Assembly: GCA_949752735.1 (NCBI GenBank)
Contig: OX457043.1
Span: forward strand, 43,260,373 to 43,324,372
DNA length: 64,000 nt
Source: Lumbricus terrestris
Lineage: Eukaryota > Annelida > Clitellata > Crassiclitellata > Lumbricidae
Direction of reading: 5' to 3'
Shown here: piece by piece, positions 44,806 to 56,382 of the stretch
Numbering within the stretch: position 1 is the first letter of the stretch
Layout of the letters: the number at the start of each line of letters is the position of its first letter
The notes under the pieces: generated by a model
Told to the model about the DNA's origin: nothing
What the model saw: the letters and a program-made list of their open reading frames with translations, nothing else
The model's database searches: none
Made by a program: the position numbers and the translations under genes

Positions 44806-44818
44806 AAGGAGGGGAGAG
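44806..44818 (+). other. Polypurine tract of Gypsy
   Basis: AAGGAGGGGAGAG directly precedes the 3' LTR, the normal site for plus-strand priming. Confidence 0.85.
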
Positions 44819-46270
44819 TGTAGCGTTTTGGGAAAAGCTACAAAATTATACTTATTTTTATCCATGTTGGCCATAACGGTTAATTAACTCTATGCTGCAC
44901 CAGAGCGAGGCTGCAGACATTACGCCAGCATGACGTGTGACCTTTTGGATGACGTGGCGAAAGTGTGGGCGCCGCTGATTGGCCAAGAGCGACGCGTGAC
45001 CTACAAACAGCGGTAAAAGGTCGCTTCCTATTGGCTGTTGGACCAATCTAGGTCAGTAGGACGAAGAGACGAAAAAAAAGAGGTGAAACCGACGAGAAAG
45101 ACTAGGCCATCTTTTTGAATAGAAATTCGTTTAAAACTAAGTTTTCGGGCATCTAAATTAATAAGGAAGTCAACTAAATTAATAGATAATAAAGTAAACG
45201 ACCGCTGGTCGCCTCCGGTGGAAGGAGAACGTCGAAATAAGCAAAACCGCTTAGGAATCAGGGAAGTAGAAATAAATTAAAGTGTAGCGTGCTGAATCTG
45301 TAAATGAATGAATGTTTAAAATGGCCGGAACGCGTTGATATAGATTATATAGCGCATTACAGGTAGAGCGAAGGATAAATTAGCGCTTGTATTAAGCAGC
45401 GTGAATATATTGAAAGAGTTGCTAGAAGTAGCCTTGCGATATAACTGTTGCTTTGGTCGTGGTAAATTAGTGCAAAGTGTTGATGTTAATTCGTTGCTTT
45501 CGTGTAACTGATTAATAGCGTGATTTGACCTTCTGCAGTCGTTAAGGAAATAAGAACTGAACTGATAGCCTAGTTATATGCAGGAGCATAAGAGATAGGT
45601 ATCAAGTAATGCAGAGTGTGTAATAACCAGCCATAAATGCTGTGTAGTGTTAGGAATACTTTGTGTTGAACTGATAAGTATTATAGACAGAATTGTATTT
45701 GCACAGGTTGCTGCCAAATTGTATATTAATTAAGTAGTAGTGAAAGAACAAATAAAGTGTTGCATATTGAACTAGAATTGAAGGTGATTCACTGACTGAC
45801 TTGCAGTTAGTTGTAAAACAGAATAATCCCATGTCTCGTGTCAGCTCTTTGAGGGGGAACGCCCTAGAGGAATCGGATGATTCGGAGGGAGGGCGGACAG
45901 TCAGTAGTGATGAGAGATTGATAGAGCGCCAGGTATATCCAGCCAAATGCTCTCCGCCACATCTTCAGGAGTTCGAGTCCCTTTCGCCCAAAGCTGCCGT
46001 GGGGATAACGAACTCAGACGAGCACCGGAAAGAGGGTGCTGTCGCGCGTCGACAAACCGCCGCGGAGACATGTCCTGTAGGCCCTGGTACCCATGAAAGA
46101 AGAGAATCTGGACGTTCCTCCCTGTCGTTCACACTTGAGGTTCCCGTAGGTGGTTCCCTGTCGCCCCGGCAGTACGCCGCCACACTAGGGGAGGGGGGCG
46201 AAAGTAAGCGAGTAAGTGGGGCATCCCTTGCAAGCGCTTCCGGTCCCCTAGCGGTTAGGGCGGGCGTAAC

Positions 46271-46271
<1 letters not shown>
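44819..46271 (+). repeat. Gypsy 3' LTR
   Basis: Matches the 5' LTR throughout my reading except for one extra G in the run at 46193-46198. With six G the internal ORF from ATG 45831 stays open to the LTR end. Confidence 0.95.
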
Positions 46272-46301
<30 letters not shown>

Positions 46302-46365
46302 TGTATGTATGTATGTATGTATGTATGTATGTATGTATGTATGTATGTATGTATGTATGGATGTA
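46272..46365. repeat. (TATG)n microsatellite right of Gypsy
   Basis: About 22 TATG units. It is the other half of the microsatellite into which the Gypsy element inserted. Confidence 0.95.
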
Positions 46366-47545
46366 TGTGTGTATGCATGCACGTTGGACAGCACTGTTCT
46401 AGTCCAAGACAATAGAAAGATAAAAAAAACAAGAATAGGCCTACAGGAGAAGGAAAGAAATTCGAGAGGCACAAAAGTCTGAAACAGAAGTTGACATCTC
46501 TGTTTCAATGCTTTAAAAATCCTTAATTCCTATCCCAGCAGCCAACTATATGTATATATGTTTGTATATAAATATGTCTCTCTTGTCTCATACATGTATG
46601 AAACCTGGTTTTGCTCTTCTAGAGATTATGCAAGATAGAGAAAGTTCTCACGCTTCTTAAACTTCTATGAATATGTTGCCTACAGTTAGATACTGAACAT
46701 GCCTCTGAAACGAGACGCAGGTACAAAGTGCAGGTACTGCACTTTGATTTTCGAACTTATGGCTGCCAGTCTGTAATAGCGCAACAGTTACTGATCCACT
46801 AATAGTGTCCGAGGTTCAATGCCAGCAACATGGGCTGACAACACAAGCACATTCGCACATGGACACACACACACAAACATACAGATAGAGACAGGCATAT
46901 GGACATAGACAGACAGACAAGCAAACATACAGACAGAGACAGGCATATGGACATAGACAGACAGACAAGCAAACATACAGTCAGAAAGGCGGAGACGAAT
47001 AAAATGTAACGAGAGTTGAGTGATCAGATCTGGGGTTACAAGTCTTTGGGTTAGTTCTTGTACAATAGGCGTAGACCTGTGTTAGTTGCCAGTTGAGTGT
47101 TAAGCATTTTTAGCGTATAGGCTGATACCACGAGCATTGTATAGGCTAGAATCTGTGATTTAGATAAGATTAGAGCAAACAATTCATTAAAGGCATTATT
47201 AAATTCGATGCCAGTTTTAAAATACAGAAACGTTACTCAGCTAATAACGTAGTGTTTTCAGCACCAGAAAGCAACGCACCTAACTCGCTTCTCGTCAATG
47301 GGATATATTTACAAAAAGAGCGCAGCAATCCTTGTGGCCCACACTGTCTAATGAATAGACGTACAACTGGCTTTTAAAAGTGTTTCGAGTCAAACGCCAA
47401 AGAGACTCTAAAAGACAATGACATCCCACAGTCAAACGCCAAAGAGACTCTAAAAGACATCCCACAGGATGTGGTGTCATCAGACCAGTTTCTAGTGTGG
47501 TGTCACCACACCAGTTTCTAGTTTCACCAACAAAGTTAGACAAAA

Positions 47546-49150
47546 ATGCTGTTGTCTGGGATTCTCCAAGTTCTGGTCACTGCGGCCTTGCTACTGGGAT
47601 CCGCGGCGCTGTTTGGGACATCCGCGGCGGCAAGCAACGGGTCAAAGATTCTCTTGCTCCCGTTTCAAACCCGCAGTCATGTTATTGGACATCTCGCACT
47701 TGGTGAACTGCTGGTCGCAAGAGGTCACCGTGTGCATATGGCAATCGGGTCCTCGCATTCAATGCGGCAGACAATCGAGCAGACGGGGGTGCAAGTGCTG
47801 CCGTTCACAGTTCCCGATGATGTAATGACCCTCTACTCGGACGAATACGAAAGGTTCCTCGCCGACACCGTGTTCTCTACCAGAAAGAAGTTAGAAGAGG
47901 GAAACCGGATATTCCGGATCATACACAGAGACTGCGAGTTGATGATGGAGGACGCGGGATTCGTTTCCGGTGCCAGAGAGCTCCGATTCGACCTCGCCGT
48001 TTTCGACGCGTTCCCGTTCCTGCCCTGCCCCCTCATTCTGCCACACAACCTCAGCATGCCGTACATCGGCCTAACGGCAGTCAGCGAGCACTGGATGATG
48101 CGCATGCCGTCCCTGCCCAGCTACCGGAGGGCTCAGACCAACTGGATGCCACCGGATACTCGGACGTTTCTGGAACGGCTTAAGGGGTTGGCCAGTTACC
48201 TCATAAACCACAACGTTGACCTCTTTGTCCCGATCACCAACAACAAAACACTGCTGGAGAAATACTCGCAGGAACGGGTGTCATGGGGCGAACTGTACAG
48301 AAGGTCGTTGCTCTTCCTCTGGGAGCAGGCACCCGTGCTGGACTATCCCTCGGCCATCTACCCCAACACTATTCTTGTCCCCGGACTGACCATCAGCCCT
48401 GTGAAGCGGGTCGAGGGCCAGCTGGGTGCAATACTCGACGGGGCTCAAAAGGGTGCTGTCCTGTTAACCTTCGGAGCGACATCAAAATACCTGCCGACGG
48501 AGGTTGTTCAAAAATTCCTGACTGCCTTCATGTCCTTGGAGCAACTAACGTTTCTCGTGAAGTTCGCGGTTCCCGCTGGGGTTACCATTCCACCGAATGT
48601 CGTGGTAAAAGAATGGTTACCCCAGAACGACATCCTGGGTCATAAGAACACCAAACTTTTCATCACGCACTGTGGTAACAACGGTCAATACGAGGCCATC
48701 TATCACGCCGTTCCCACAATCGGATTTCATCTCTTCGGGGATCAAGTGTACAACTGCCAACGTGCCCAACTCAAGGGATTCGGTTTACAGATGGATATCC
48801 ACGAATTCACCGTCGAACAATTTCGAACCAACATCTTAAAAGTCATCGAAAATCCCGTCTATGCTGACGCCGTAAGCAAGGCGTCCGAAATATGGCGGAG
48901 CGAGCGCATGACGTCACGAGAGAAGGCTGCGTACTGGATAGAGCACGTGATCAAATATGGCGGCGACCATCTACGGCCACCAGGATATGATATGACGCTA
49001 TTCGAGTTTCTAATGGTCGATGTTTTAGCACTTTGCCTGGTAGCTGGACTGGTTTTTGTTGCGGCTTTGTGCGCCTCCGTCAAATATTGCGTTGTCCGAT
49101 TGAATCGATTGATTGGTTTGGACAGGAAGAGCAAACCGAAAAGAGATTAG
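47546..49150 (+). CDS. UDP-glycosyltransferase (GT1 family), copy B
   Basis: An intronless gene of 534 residues, the same length as copy A and differing at only some tens of residues. Signal peptide, His45, H375, E383, D399/Q400, the C-terminal membrane helix and the KPKRD tail are all present. Two changes fall in the UGT signature: Pro395 becomes His and Trp398 becomes Gly (HLFGDQ against PLFWDQ in copy A). Gly at 398 is the common residue in UGTs, while loss of the Pro is unusual and could affect UDP-sugar binding. The upstream region also shows a short local duplication (47392-47475). Reading frame and regulatory palindrome are intact, so it is probably expressed. Confidence 0.92.
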   Translation: MLLSGILQVLVTAALLLGSAALFGTSAAASNGSKILLLPFQTRSHVIGHLALGELLVARGHRVHMAIGSSHSMRQTIEQTGVQVLPFTVPDDVMTLYSDEYERFLADTVFSTRKKLEEGNRIFRIIHRDCELMMEDAGFVSGARELRFDLAVFDAFPFLPCPLILPHNLSMPYIGLTAVSEHWMMRMPSLPSYRRAQTNWMPPDTRTFLERLKGLASYLINHNVDLFVPITNNKTLLEKYSQERVSWGELYRRSLLFLWEQAPVLDYPSAIYPNTILVPGLTISPVKRVEGQLGAILDGAQKGAVLLTFGATSKYLPTEVVQKFLTAFMSLEQLTFLVKFAVPAGVTIPPNVVVKEWLPQNDILGHKNTKLFITHCGNNGQYEAIYHAVPTIGFHLFGDQVYNCQRAQLKGFGLQMDIHEFTVEQFRTNILKVIENPVYADAVSKASEIWRSERMTSREKAAYWIEHVIKYGGDHLRPPGYDMTLFEFLMVDVLALCLVAGLVFVAALCASVKYCVVRLNRLIGLDRKSKPKRD

Positions 49151-49320
49151 GCGTAGTAGCGTAGAGCACACTTGCTTAGTTACCTACCTACCTACCTACC
49201 TACCTACCTACCTACCTACCAACCTACTTACCCACATGCTTACCAATTTACTTACTCACGCACTTACTTATAGCTTACCTAATTAGTTACTTGCTTGCTT
49301 ACTTACTTACTTATTTACTT

Positions 49321-50204
49321 TCTTAGTATATATAGTCGCATCGATCAATAATGTTGTCGTCGGTTTTTTTAAATCTTAGGCCTATTCTACTGACTTGTAG
49401 GCTATTAACAAATAAAACACAACATTCTGATCTATCTTACCTTGAATCACTGCACATAATAGACTAGTAGGCTACAACATAGGTGATAAAAAATTATAGA
49501 CCTGTGGGTCTATTCTAAACACAGAGCTGACGAGAGAAACTTCGAGCCCATCGGCGGAGCAGTCACGACTCCTAAACTATCTTAGGGCTTAACAATAAAC
49601 CCATTTGGTAAACGTGTAGTTTAGCGTCGTAAATTTTTTCACGCTTTTAATAACACAAAAAGCGCCGCAAATTATTTCTAATAGCGTAGATTTCACCAAC
49701 TGATGTAACAGCACACTTAAAAAAATTTAAGGAGAAGAGTATTGACAGAAAATGTGTTTTTAAAATGTCACATTCCTCATGCGAAATCGCTGTTCGAATA
49801 GCCATTGAACCACAACATTTGCCCGGAAGTTGGGGTACGCGCACAAACCATCGACGTATATTGGTCCATGCGACTATAAATAACGTGTACGTCAATACTT
49901 CGGTCCTAACTTCAAAATGAGAAATAGAAGCTGGATGAATGTTACTTACTTAATTATTTTTGTCTGCTGTCTTATTGCACACTTGCTGCACGCAACTTCC
50001 GGAAAGGGTCATAATTGAATAACAACGTCGATCGGCGGTTTGTTATGACAAAATATTACAATTTGTCAATCGATTTCCTTCTTTTTAACAAATTCTAAGT
50101 ATAATAATACATCAGTTAGGCGATAGCACGTTGGTAGAAATATTTTAAGGTGCTTTTTGTGCCATTATAAGCGTGAAAATAATTTACGACGCTAAAATAC
50201 AAGT
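49321..50204. other. Copy B flank with extra sequence
   Basis: The first 280 bp match the flank of copy A. About 49610-50205 is extra. AAGCGCCGCAAATTATTTC-like and inverted GAAATAATTTACGACGCT-like ends (about 49635 and 50165) hint at a small inserted element, but I could not confirm a target duplication. Confidence 0.4.
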
Positions 50205-50697
50205 TTACCTTCATATTCAAAAGGACATAAATCATAAACTTTTCTATTGGCCTATGCAACCACCTAGCCTGGGGCCTGGGCCCCTAACAGTCACCGGGAC
50301 TTTGGCATTTGACTTTTCCCTCTCAGCACTCCTATCTATGCATAAAATTTCTAAATTGAAATCTGCAGATCGCAGACAAATTTAGCATAATGGATGGTAC
50401 TTGCACTTGAATACAGCTTCAAAGTATAGCCTATATGTAGGCCTACTCGATCGTGCAAAAACGAGTTAAGAACTTAAATAAAGGCTCAAGACATGAGCAT
50501 AAGCCTACTTGTACTTCACATAATATATTCATGCAGTATCCTTGACTTGTGTGTTACCCTTGAAATAGCAATCTGTCGTTTTCTGACCACATCTTGCAAT
50601 TGACGCGTTCATATTACTATCATCTCAGGTGCCTCAGCCATCATTCCTATAGCTCTTCTACCTTTATAACCATACAATAGGCTACAATAGTGATACA

Positions 50698-50911
50698 TGT
50701 TCTGAACATTGTTTAGGACACTTAAAACAATAATATTAGTGTCACTTTAGATTTTGACTGCAGCACAAATTTTTCAATTATACTCATTTCTCAATAAAGG
50801 GGATAGAATGGTTTATCCCCCGGATAGTCTAGACCGGTATATTCCATCCGTAGGGATAGATTAATTCATGGCCCGGAGAGCTTTAAGGGGGATAGAATAT
50901 CACGTGACACC
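50698..50911. mobile_element. MITE, partial copy 2 (opposite orientation to 18810)
   Basis: Reading the minus strand from 50911, CGGTGTCACGTGATATTCTA, the TATCCCC motifs and GTTTTAAGTGTCCTAAACAA follow the order of the copy at 18810-19241. The far half is missing. Confidence 0.7.
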
Positions 50912-51004
50912 GGTTCCAGCGTTCGCGGAACCAAAAGCAGCAAGCGATAAACAATCCCAGGCAAAGATTTGCTCAGTTGCTTTTCTGCCAAGACGGTGGG
51001 GTCA

Positions 51005-51301
51005 ATACCATAATTTTTTGAACGTATTAAAATGACTTACTTAGACTTAGTTCCTCCTGTTCCGATCGGAGCATTGGTCAACAAGTCTTCGCCACTCCAC
51101 ACGGTCGCCAGCCACCTCCTCCGCCTCTTCCCAGCCCAGCCTCATTCTCTCCAGATCTCCCTTGAATGTGCGTCTCCAGGTGTTTCTTGGACTGCCTCTT
51201 CTTCGCTTTCCACCCTCCGGCACCCATTTCATCGCCGTCCTCGCAATCCTCTCCTTTGGTAGTCTAAGAATGTGCCCAGCCAACCTTCCTCTTCTCCCCA
51301 T
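51005..51301 (-). pseudogene. LINE ORF2 C-terminus
   Basis: The minus frame from 51301 reads GRLAGHILRLPKERIARTAM, KWVPEGGKRRRGSPRNTW, RRTFKGDLERMRLGWEEAEE, then DRVEWRRLVDQC and a stop. That is the conserved end of a group of invertebrate LINE ORF2 proteins (LxGHxLR...G.RRRGRPxxTWRR...WxxLV). The 5' part is absent. It may belong to the same family as the RT relic at 18545. Confidence 0.8.
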
Positions 51302-52640
51302 GATGATATACTCCAGGTCTCTTGATCTTGATTAAAATGAAGCAGAATCCAAGTAAAATGAGTGGTCAATGAGCAAAAAATGTAAATTATGCTCCCGACA
51401 CTAGCATTACCCGGTAACCACAAAACCAATAGGCCTACCGCATTTTATTTATTTATCATTCAATTAGGCTATATTTCTCTGATATCTGGAAAACGATACT
51501 AATAATACAAATATTTTGACATTCTTAATCTAATAAATTTAAATTGGATGTTTGTTAATCATTAAGCTTATAGATCGACAACGGCGTAAGTTCTATCTAA
51601 TGAAACGTTTGTAGGCCTATAGTCTACATTCACAAGCAAAGGCTATACGAGCTTTGATGGATGCAAAATCCGCAGTGATCTAATTGTGGACCAGATCGTG
51701 TCAGCAACATCATTCTTGATTGATAAAATATAGCCTAGCTAGGCATATTGTTGCCAAGCGACGAAAGCGTTGTGAATCTCATCACTGTAAAAATATCATG
51801 ACCGACAGCGCGGCCCTCTGAAAGTGAGGAGCCCAATGCGGCTGCTTCGTTCGTCTAGCCCTAAGGCCGGGCCTGATCTTTATTATGACACGACCTCGCT
51901 AAACAGAAACTACATACATAGGCCTACATGCATAGGCCTACTCCACAAACCTAGTTACCTAGGCCTTATAGTTATGCGTCAAAGTCGACCGTGCTCTATT
52001 TCCACTGTTTTGGCTAACACTGGCCATGTCGTCCATTGCTCCCTCCTGTTCAAAAATCACAACACTCTTTGCATCCAAGTTCACGCAACCTTGTAATTCC
52101 ACGTTCTGCATTTCTCACAAAAGAGTTTTATTACTAGGCCTAGAATGCTTTACACTTATTAACATTGTTTCATATTAATTTTGTTTACATTACTTTTCAT
52201 TTATAATTCTATAGGGCCTACTTTATTATTAATTCTATGTATAATGTGTTATATTGCATTATTGTCGATGTCTCATAATCCCATTGAACGTTTTGCAAAA
52301 GGAATAATGAATTTGTCTTGTATTTGTTTTTTATGTGTCATGTTTTTGTTTTTTATATAATGCTTGTAAACCAGAGTGCGTTTTGCAGCTGGTACTTTAA
52401 AGAATATACTTACTTATTATTACTAAGCTTTATTATTACTTCTGTGTATAATTTTACATCTCTGACCTGTAACTTGGTGCGGTATGTCACCCTGATTGTC
52501 TTTGAAATTAAAACGAATATACTATATGATTATATGAAGGTTATACTTACTTACTTACTTATTTTTTTAACAAAATATTATGCATGAGTACTGTGGTAGT
52601 GTGTATGTGATAAAATAATCGTGGTTGTTGGCAATGAAAC
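51302..52640. other. Unassigned
   Basis: AT-rich. Contains a (TTAC)n run at 52540-52562, probably a LINE tail. No gene recognised. Confidence 0.4.
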
Positions 52641-53045
52641 GCGTCCACCGGAACCATCAGCTCCCGCCCTCATAATATGGGCGCGCACAAGGAACAAAGA
52701 AAGCCCGGCTTCATCTCTTCTTGTGCGGCGTGCGTGGCAGTTGGCTTTGGTCTGTTCCGGTATTAGCTGAAAACTGGAACAGAACAAAGTCCAACTTTTC
52801 CAGTAGTTTGTAAAACTTTGTGGTGTGATTCTCGTGGACTGTCGTCGGTATGTTTTTCGAGTCTGGTGCGCAATTTCAGGTCGGAAAAAGACAAGTGGAC
52901 ATGGCAAGGACAAGCGTGGTGGCGAAGTAAGCGTTACGCAACTGAAGTGGCTTTGGCGTGGTAGGTAGCATCTAAGTAATGCAGTTGAAACTATGTCCGA
53001 GATACCACGTAAGTTGACTTATTAAAGGGTGTGAGACGCTTGAAG
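52640..53045 (+). promoter_or_regulatory. Possible promoter / first-exon region
   Basis: GC content rises locally, and two short ATG-plus-donor combinations occur: ATG 52898 followed by GTAAGCG at about 52925, and ATGTCCGAGATACCAC at 52993-53008 followed by GTAAGTTGA. This pattern suits a 5' leader or first coding exon of a plus-strand gene, but no second exon was found, so the call is tentative. Confidence 0.25.
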
Positions 53046-54010
53046 TTTTCTTAAGGCCCTGTTAGAAGTAGTTGTACAACACGTGGTGAACTCGAATCCC
53101 CGAAAATACAAAAACAACCGATTGTCTGGAAACCGTTTTATGATAGAAAGCGGCAGAAACCCAAAATTATTCATAGTTTGAATTGAATACATGGCCTAAT
53201 GGATTGTATTAAGTGCTGTAGATAACCGTTTAATACCTAAAAATATATTTTGTGAAAATGGATTTTATGGATCCGGCTGAAATTCGTTTCGGGGTTTCGG
53301 ACCGCACCAAACAAAATGTAGGGGGTTTATTAGTGTGATAGATTGGTGCAAAATGGCACATGTTTTTGAGGTGCTGTTATTTTTGTGTGCCCATGGCGGT
53401 AGATAATTTTTAAATTGCAAACTTTATAATGTGCGCTTAGCCAGGTTGATGTCGCCTAAATACTAACCGAGTTAAACGCACTGCTAAAAAATTAAACATT
53501 TGAAATATACATGAATATAATTTGAGCTAATTTTTATGGTTCAGAGCTGGCCAGATCCAATGTGGCATGTGTAAAATCGCTGCCGAAGTGTGGTGCTATA
53601 AAAGTTCTAAGATAAATTATATTACTTGCAATACATCTAGAGGTGAACAGTAAAGTGGATGAATCTGGACTGTGATTTAGACAATCCAACAATAAAATCT
53701 ATTTCCTGTTGACCTATTAAAAATGCAGACTGTTAGGCTGATGGTTTCTGCAAAGGGTGTAACAGTAACGAACTCTGCAGGTTCACATCAGCCCTATGGA
53801 ATGTGTTTGGCAGCAAAAAGCAGACCTAATGCGCATAAAATGCAATTGAAATGCAATCATTGTAATATAGCCAATTTCACATTGGTGATATCCTTCGGGA
53901 AGGTTTGAAGCTAATACATGAATATATTTTGAGCCAATTGTTATGCATGAGTTCTCTAAATAAACAGGCTGGTTTAAAATGAAAAAGGCATGTGTAATTT
54001 ATGCATAAAT
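53046..54010. other. Unassigned
   Basis: Unique AT-rich sequence. If the first-exon idea at 52.9-53.0 kb is right, this would be intron. Confidence 0.35.
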
Positions 54011-55116
54011 TATACATGGGGCGCGGTGGTGGCGTCGTTGCCTTGAAGCCGTAAGGTTCGAATCCACCTCAAGTCGCAGCGTAAGGACCTTGGGAAAGTC
54101 CTTCACTCGCAATTGGGTCATTCCAGCTCAACTCAACCAATGCCTCCCACCCGACCATCTCCGATTTGGCTGAAATTTTATCCACATGTTGCAGGGTATA
54201 TTGGATGGAAAAATCCGAAATATTTGAGAAATATTTCAAATACTCTCCAAGATATCGTGGATTTCGTGACCCCACCCCCCGAAGGCATATCGCAAAACTT
54301 CGTGATGTTCACTTTTTGAGAGTTAATATCTCTAAAACGGATTCACCAAATTGGATGATTTTTTTTATGCCTATACAGTTTCTTGCATAGATTACAGAAA
54401 TATTAATAAAGTTATTGTGTGTCCTATAAATTCAGCTGAATTAAATATCAAAAGTGCCTTCACATTCATTTCATATCGTATTTTTGCAATAATCAGTTAT
54501 CAATATCTCCATATATACCAGGCACAATGCATTCATATTTTATATGTATACTGTCTAGGTAGCTGGCAATTACTTGGCAAAGTTTTACTTGATCAGTGAT
54601 ACCCATTTGCTGGATATCTGCTGTCAAAGTTGACTAAACCTTATACGGGGGGTCGACAAGAAAAAATATTCCCAAAAAGGATCAGAAAAATATCTATTTT
54701 TTATTGCATTTTCGGATAGAGCATAGTTCAATTGATAAGTGTTCCAAAAATCCCAATGGCGTTTTTTGTTTTAAGGAGTTTACAGTGTGCCAAAGATGGT
54801 CGTTTTTTGGTATCGCGAGTTGCACTTATTGATGAGATTTGACAAATTAGTCAGCATTATCATACAGCCCAAAAGCTGTGAAACCATTGTGATCATTTGT
54901 ATAATATAATATAAAAGAAATATAACTAGGTTATGCTTGTTTAAGCTACAACAAACATAAATTTGCATTTTTTTTATCATAATCAGAATGGATTTGTAAC
55001 CAAATTAAGTGTTCATTACTCTATGAAACTATATATATATACATACCAACAATGTACAACTGCTCAAGACACAGAGATGTCAAAATAATCAATTAATATC
55101 ATTTTTGCATGCAGAA

Positions 55117-55628
55117 TCACATATTTTGAAAGTCTTTCTGTGCATAGGTGGAAAATGTTGTCAGCACAGTCTTCCACACTGAATTGTCCAGCTGGTATTG
55201 TCGTGCGCTGTTACTGGGTGCTTGAGGTGCTGGCACTAAGCAGAGTACATGTTCCAATGAAACCCAGCACACGTCATCATGCCGTGGCCAAGTCAAACGA
55301 TAGGTTGCCCTACTTTTTGTACTGGTCATGAATTTGACAAGTATATCCTCTCCTTCTTCTGATCGGTCTGTTATTAATCCAATGTACCAGTTGTTGTCAT
55401 AAATTGCAGCCACATACAGCCCAGGTTGACACATAGTGGCATCCAACCTGGTGTTCTCACTTGCTTTGTCTGTTTCATTTGTGTCATCTGTTTCATTGCA
55501 GTCGTCAATGTCACTAACTGGTGCCACAGTTACAAACGAGTCGACAGATACTCTTCGCATCAGTATTAGACGCTTTTGTATAAAAAGATGATGACTGCGA
55601 GTTCCAGAAATTGTCTTGGCAGCTCTAT
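55117..55628 (-). pseudogene. Transposase 3' fragment, left-arm copy
   Basis: The minus frame encodes the same C-terminal ~170 residues as the right-arm copy (from AAKTISGTRSHHLFIQKRLI to TYAQKDFQNM) but is cut at the inner edge of the palindrome. A few unrelated codons (55629-55650) precede it there. Confidence 0.8.
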
Positions 55629-55638
55629 TGTATAGGTC

Positions 55639-56382
55639 ATGTGGAGTCAAAATCTGATCATTGATGGGGCTTGCAGACTAGCACGTGCAGCGAGTCGCTT
55701 TACAGTTCCTCTAATACCATCACAAGGACTCTTTCCATTTGATGTGGCAAAGAAGTGCCACTCGGCGTTATACAATTATGGAAATAAAAACATAAAAGGG
55801 ATCCATTTCTTCTGGATTTCTAACACATCCGTTGACCAGCATACAAAGGACTTCAAGTTGGAAGAGAGGTATAGAGCTGCCAAGACAATTTCTGGAACTC
55901 GCAGTCATCATCTTTTTATACAAAAGCGTCTAATACTGATGCGAAGAGTATCTGTCGACTCGTTTGTAACTGTGGCACCAGTTAGTGACATTGACGACTG
56001 CAATGAAACAGATGACACAAATGAAACAGACAAAGCAAGTGAGAACACCAGGTTGGATGCCACTATGTGTCAACCTGGGCTGTATGTGGCTGCAATTTAT
56101 GACAACAACTGGTACATTGGATTAATAACAGACCGATCAGAAGAAGGAGAGGATATACTTGTCAAATTCATGACCAGTACAAAAAGTAGGGCAACCTATC
56201 GTTTGACTTGGCCACGGCATGATGACGTGTGCTGGGTTTCATTGGAACATGTACTCTGCTTAGTGCCAGCACCTCAAGCACCCAGTAACAGCGCACGACA
56301 ATACCAGCTGGACAATTCAGTGTGGAAGACTGTGCTGACAACATTTTCCACCTATGCACAGAAAGACTTTCAAAATATGTGA
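55639..56382 (+). pseudogene. Transposase C-terminal part, right-arm copy
   Basis: The open frame spans the spacer and right arm and stops at 56382. Residues near the start (NLIIDGACRLARAASRF, then FPFDVAKKCHS and KNIKGIHFFWIS) resemble the xVDGxGGxxKR...I.F.FI region of a large family of invertebrate transposon proteins, which I associate with Sola-type transposases from memory. Then come RAAKTISGTRSHHLF, an acidic linker (DIDDCNETDDTNETD), and a C-terminal segment with GLYVAAIYDNNWYIGLI, which looks like a small SH3/Tudor-like beta fold. The N-terminal two thirds, including most catalytic residues, are absent. Another copy elsewhere would have to supply transposase. Confidence 0.65.

Larger units (their letters stand above)
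35739..46271 (+). mobile_element. Full-length Gypsy LTR retrotransposon (10.5 kb)
   Basis: Two long LTRs (1452 and 1453 bp) enclose a primer-binding region, one gag-pol frame, a 2-kb non-coding 3' region and a polypurine tract. TATG flanks both sides (35735-35738 and 46272-46275), consistent with a 4-bp duplication, although the target is itself a (TATG)n repeat, so the exact size is uncertain. The LTRs differ in my reading by a single G, so insertion is very recent. Pol order PR-RT-RNaseH-IN is that of Gypsy (Metaviridae). Confidence 0.95.
46487..50697. repeat. Segmental duplication, copy B
   Basis: Matches 23857-29047 from AGAAGTTGACA... through the second UGT gene to TTATAACCATACAATAGGC. 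It lacks the foldback and LINE insertions of copy A and contains extra sequence at about 49610-50205 not seen in A. A CAGACAGACAAGC-containing ~50-bp unit is doubled at 46876-46980. Confidence 0.9.

Noticed and set aside
54780..54980. Paired small ORFs in both palindrome arms (also 56519-56719, 54351-54599)
   Set aside because: AT-rich, no domains; they appear twice only because the arms are inverted copies.
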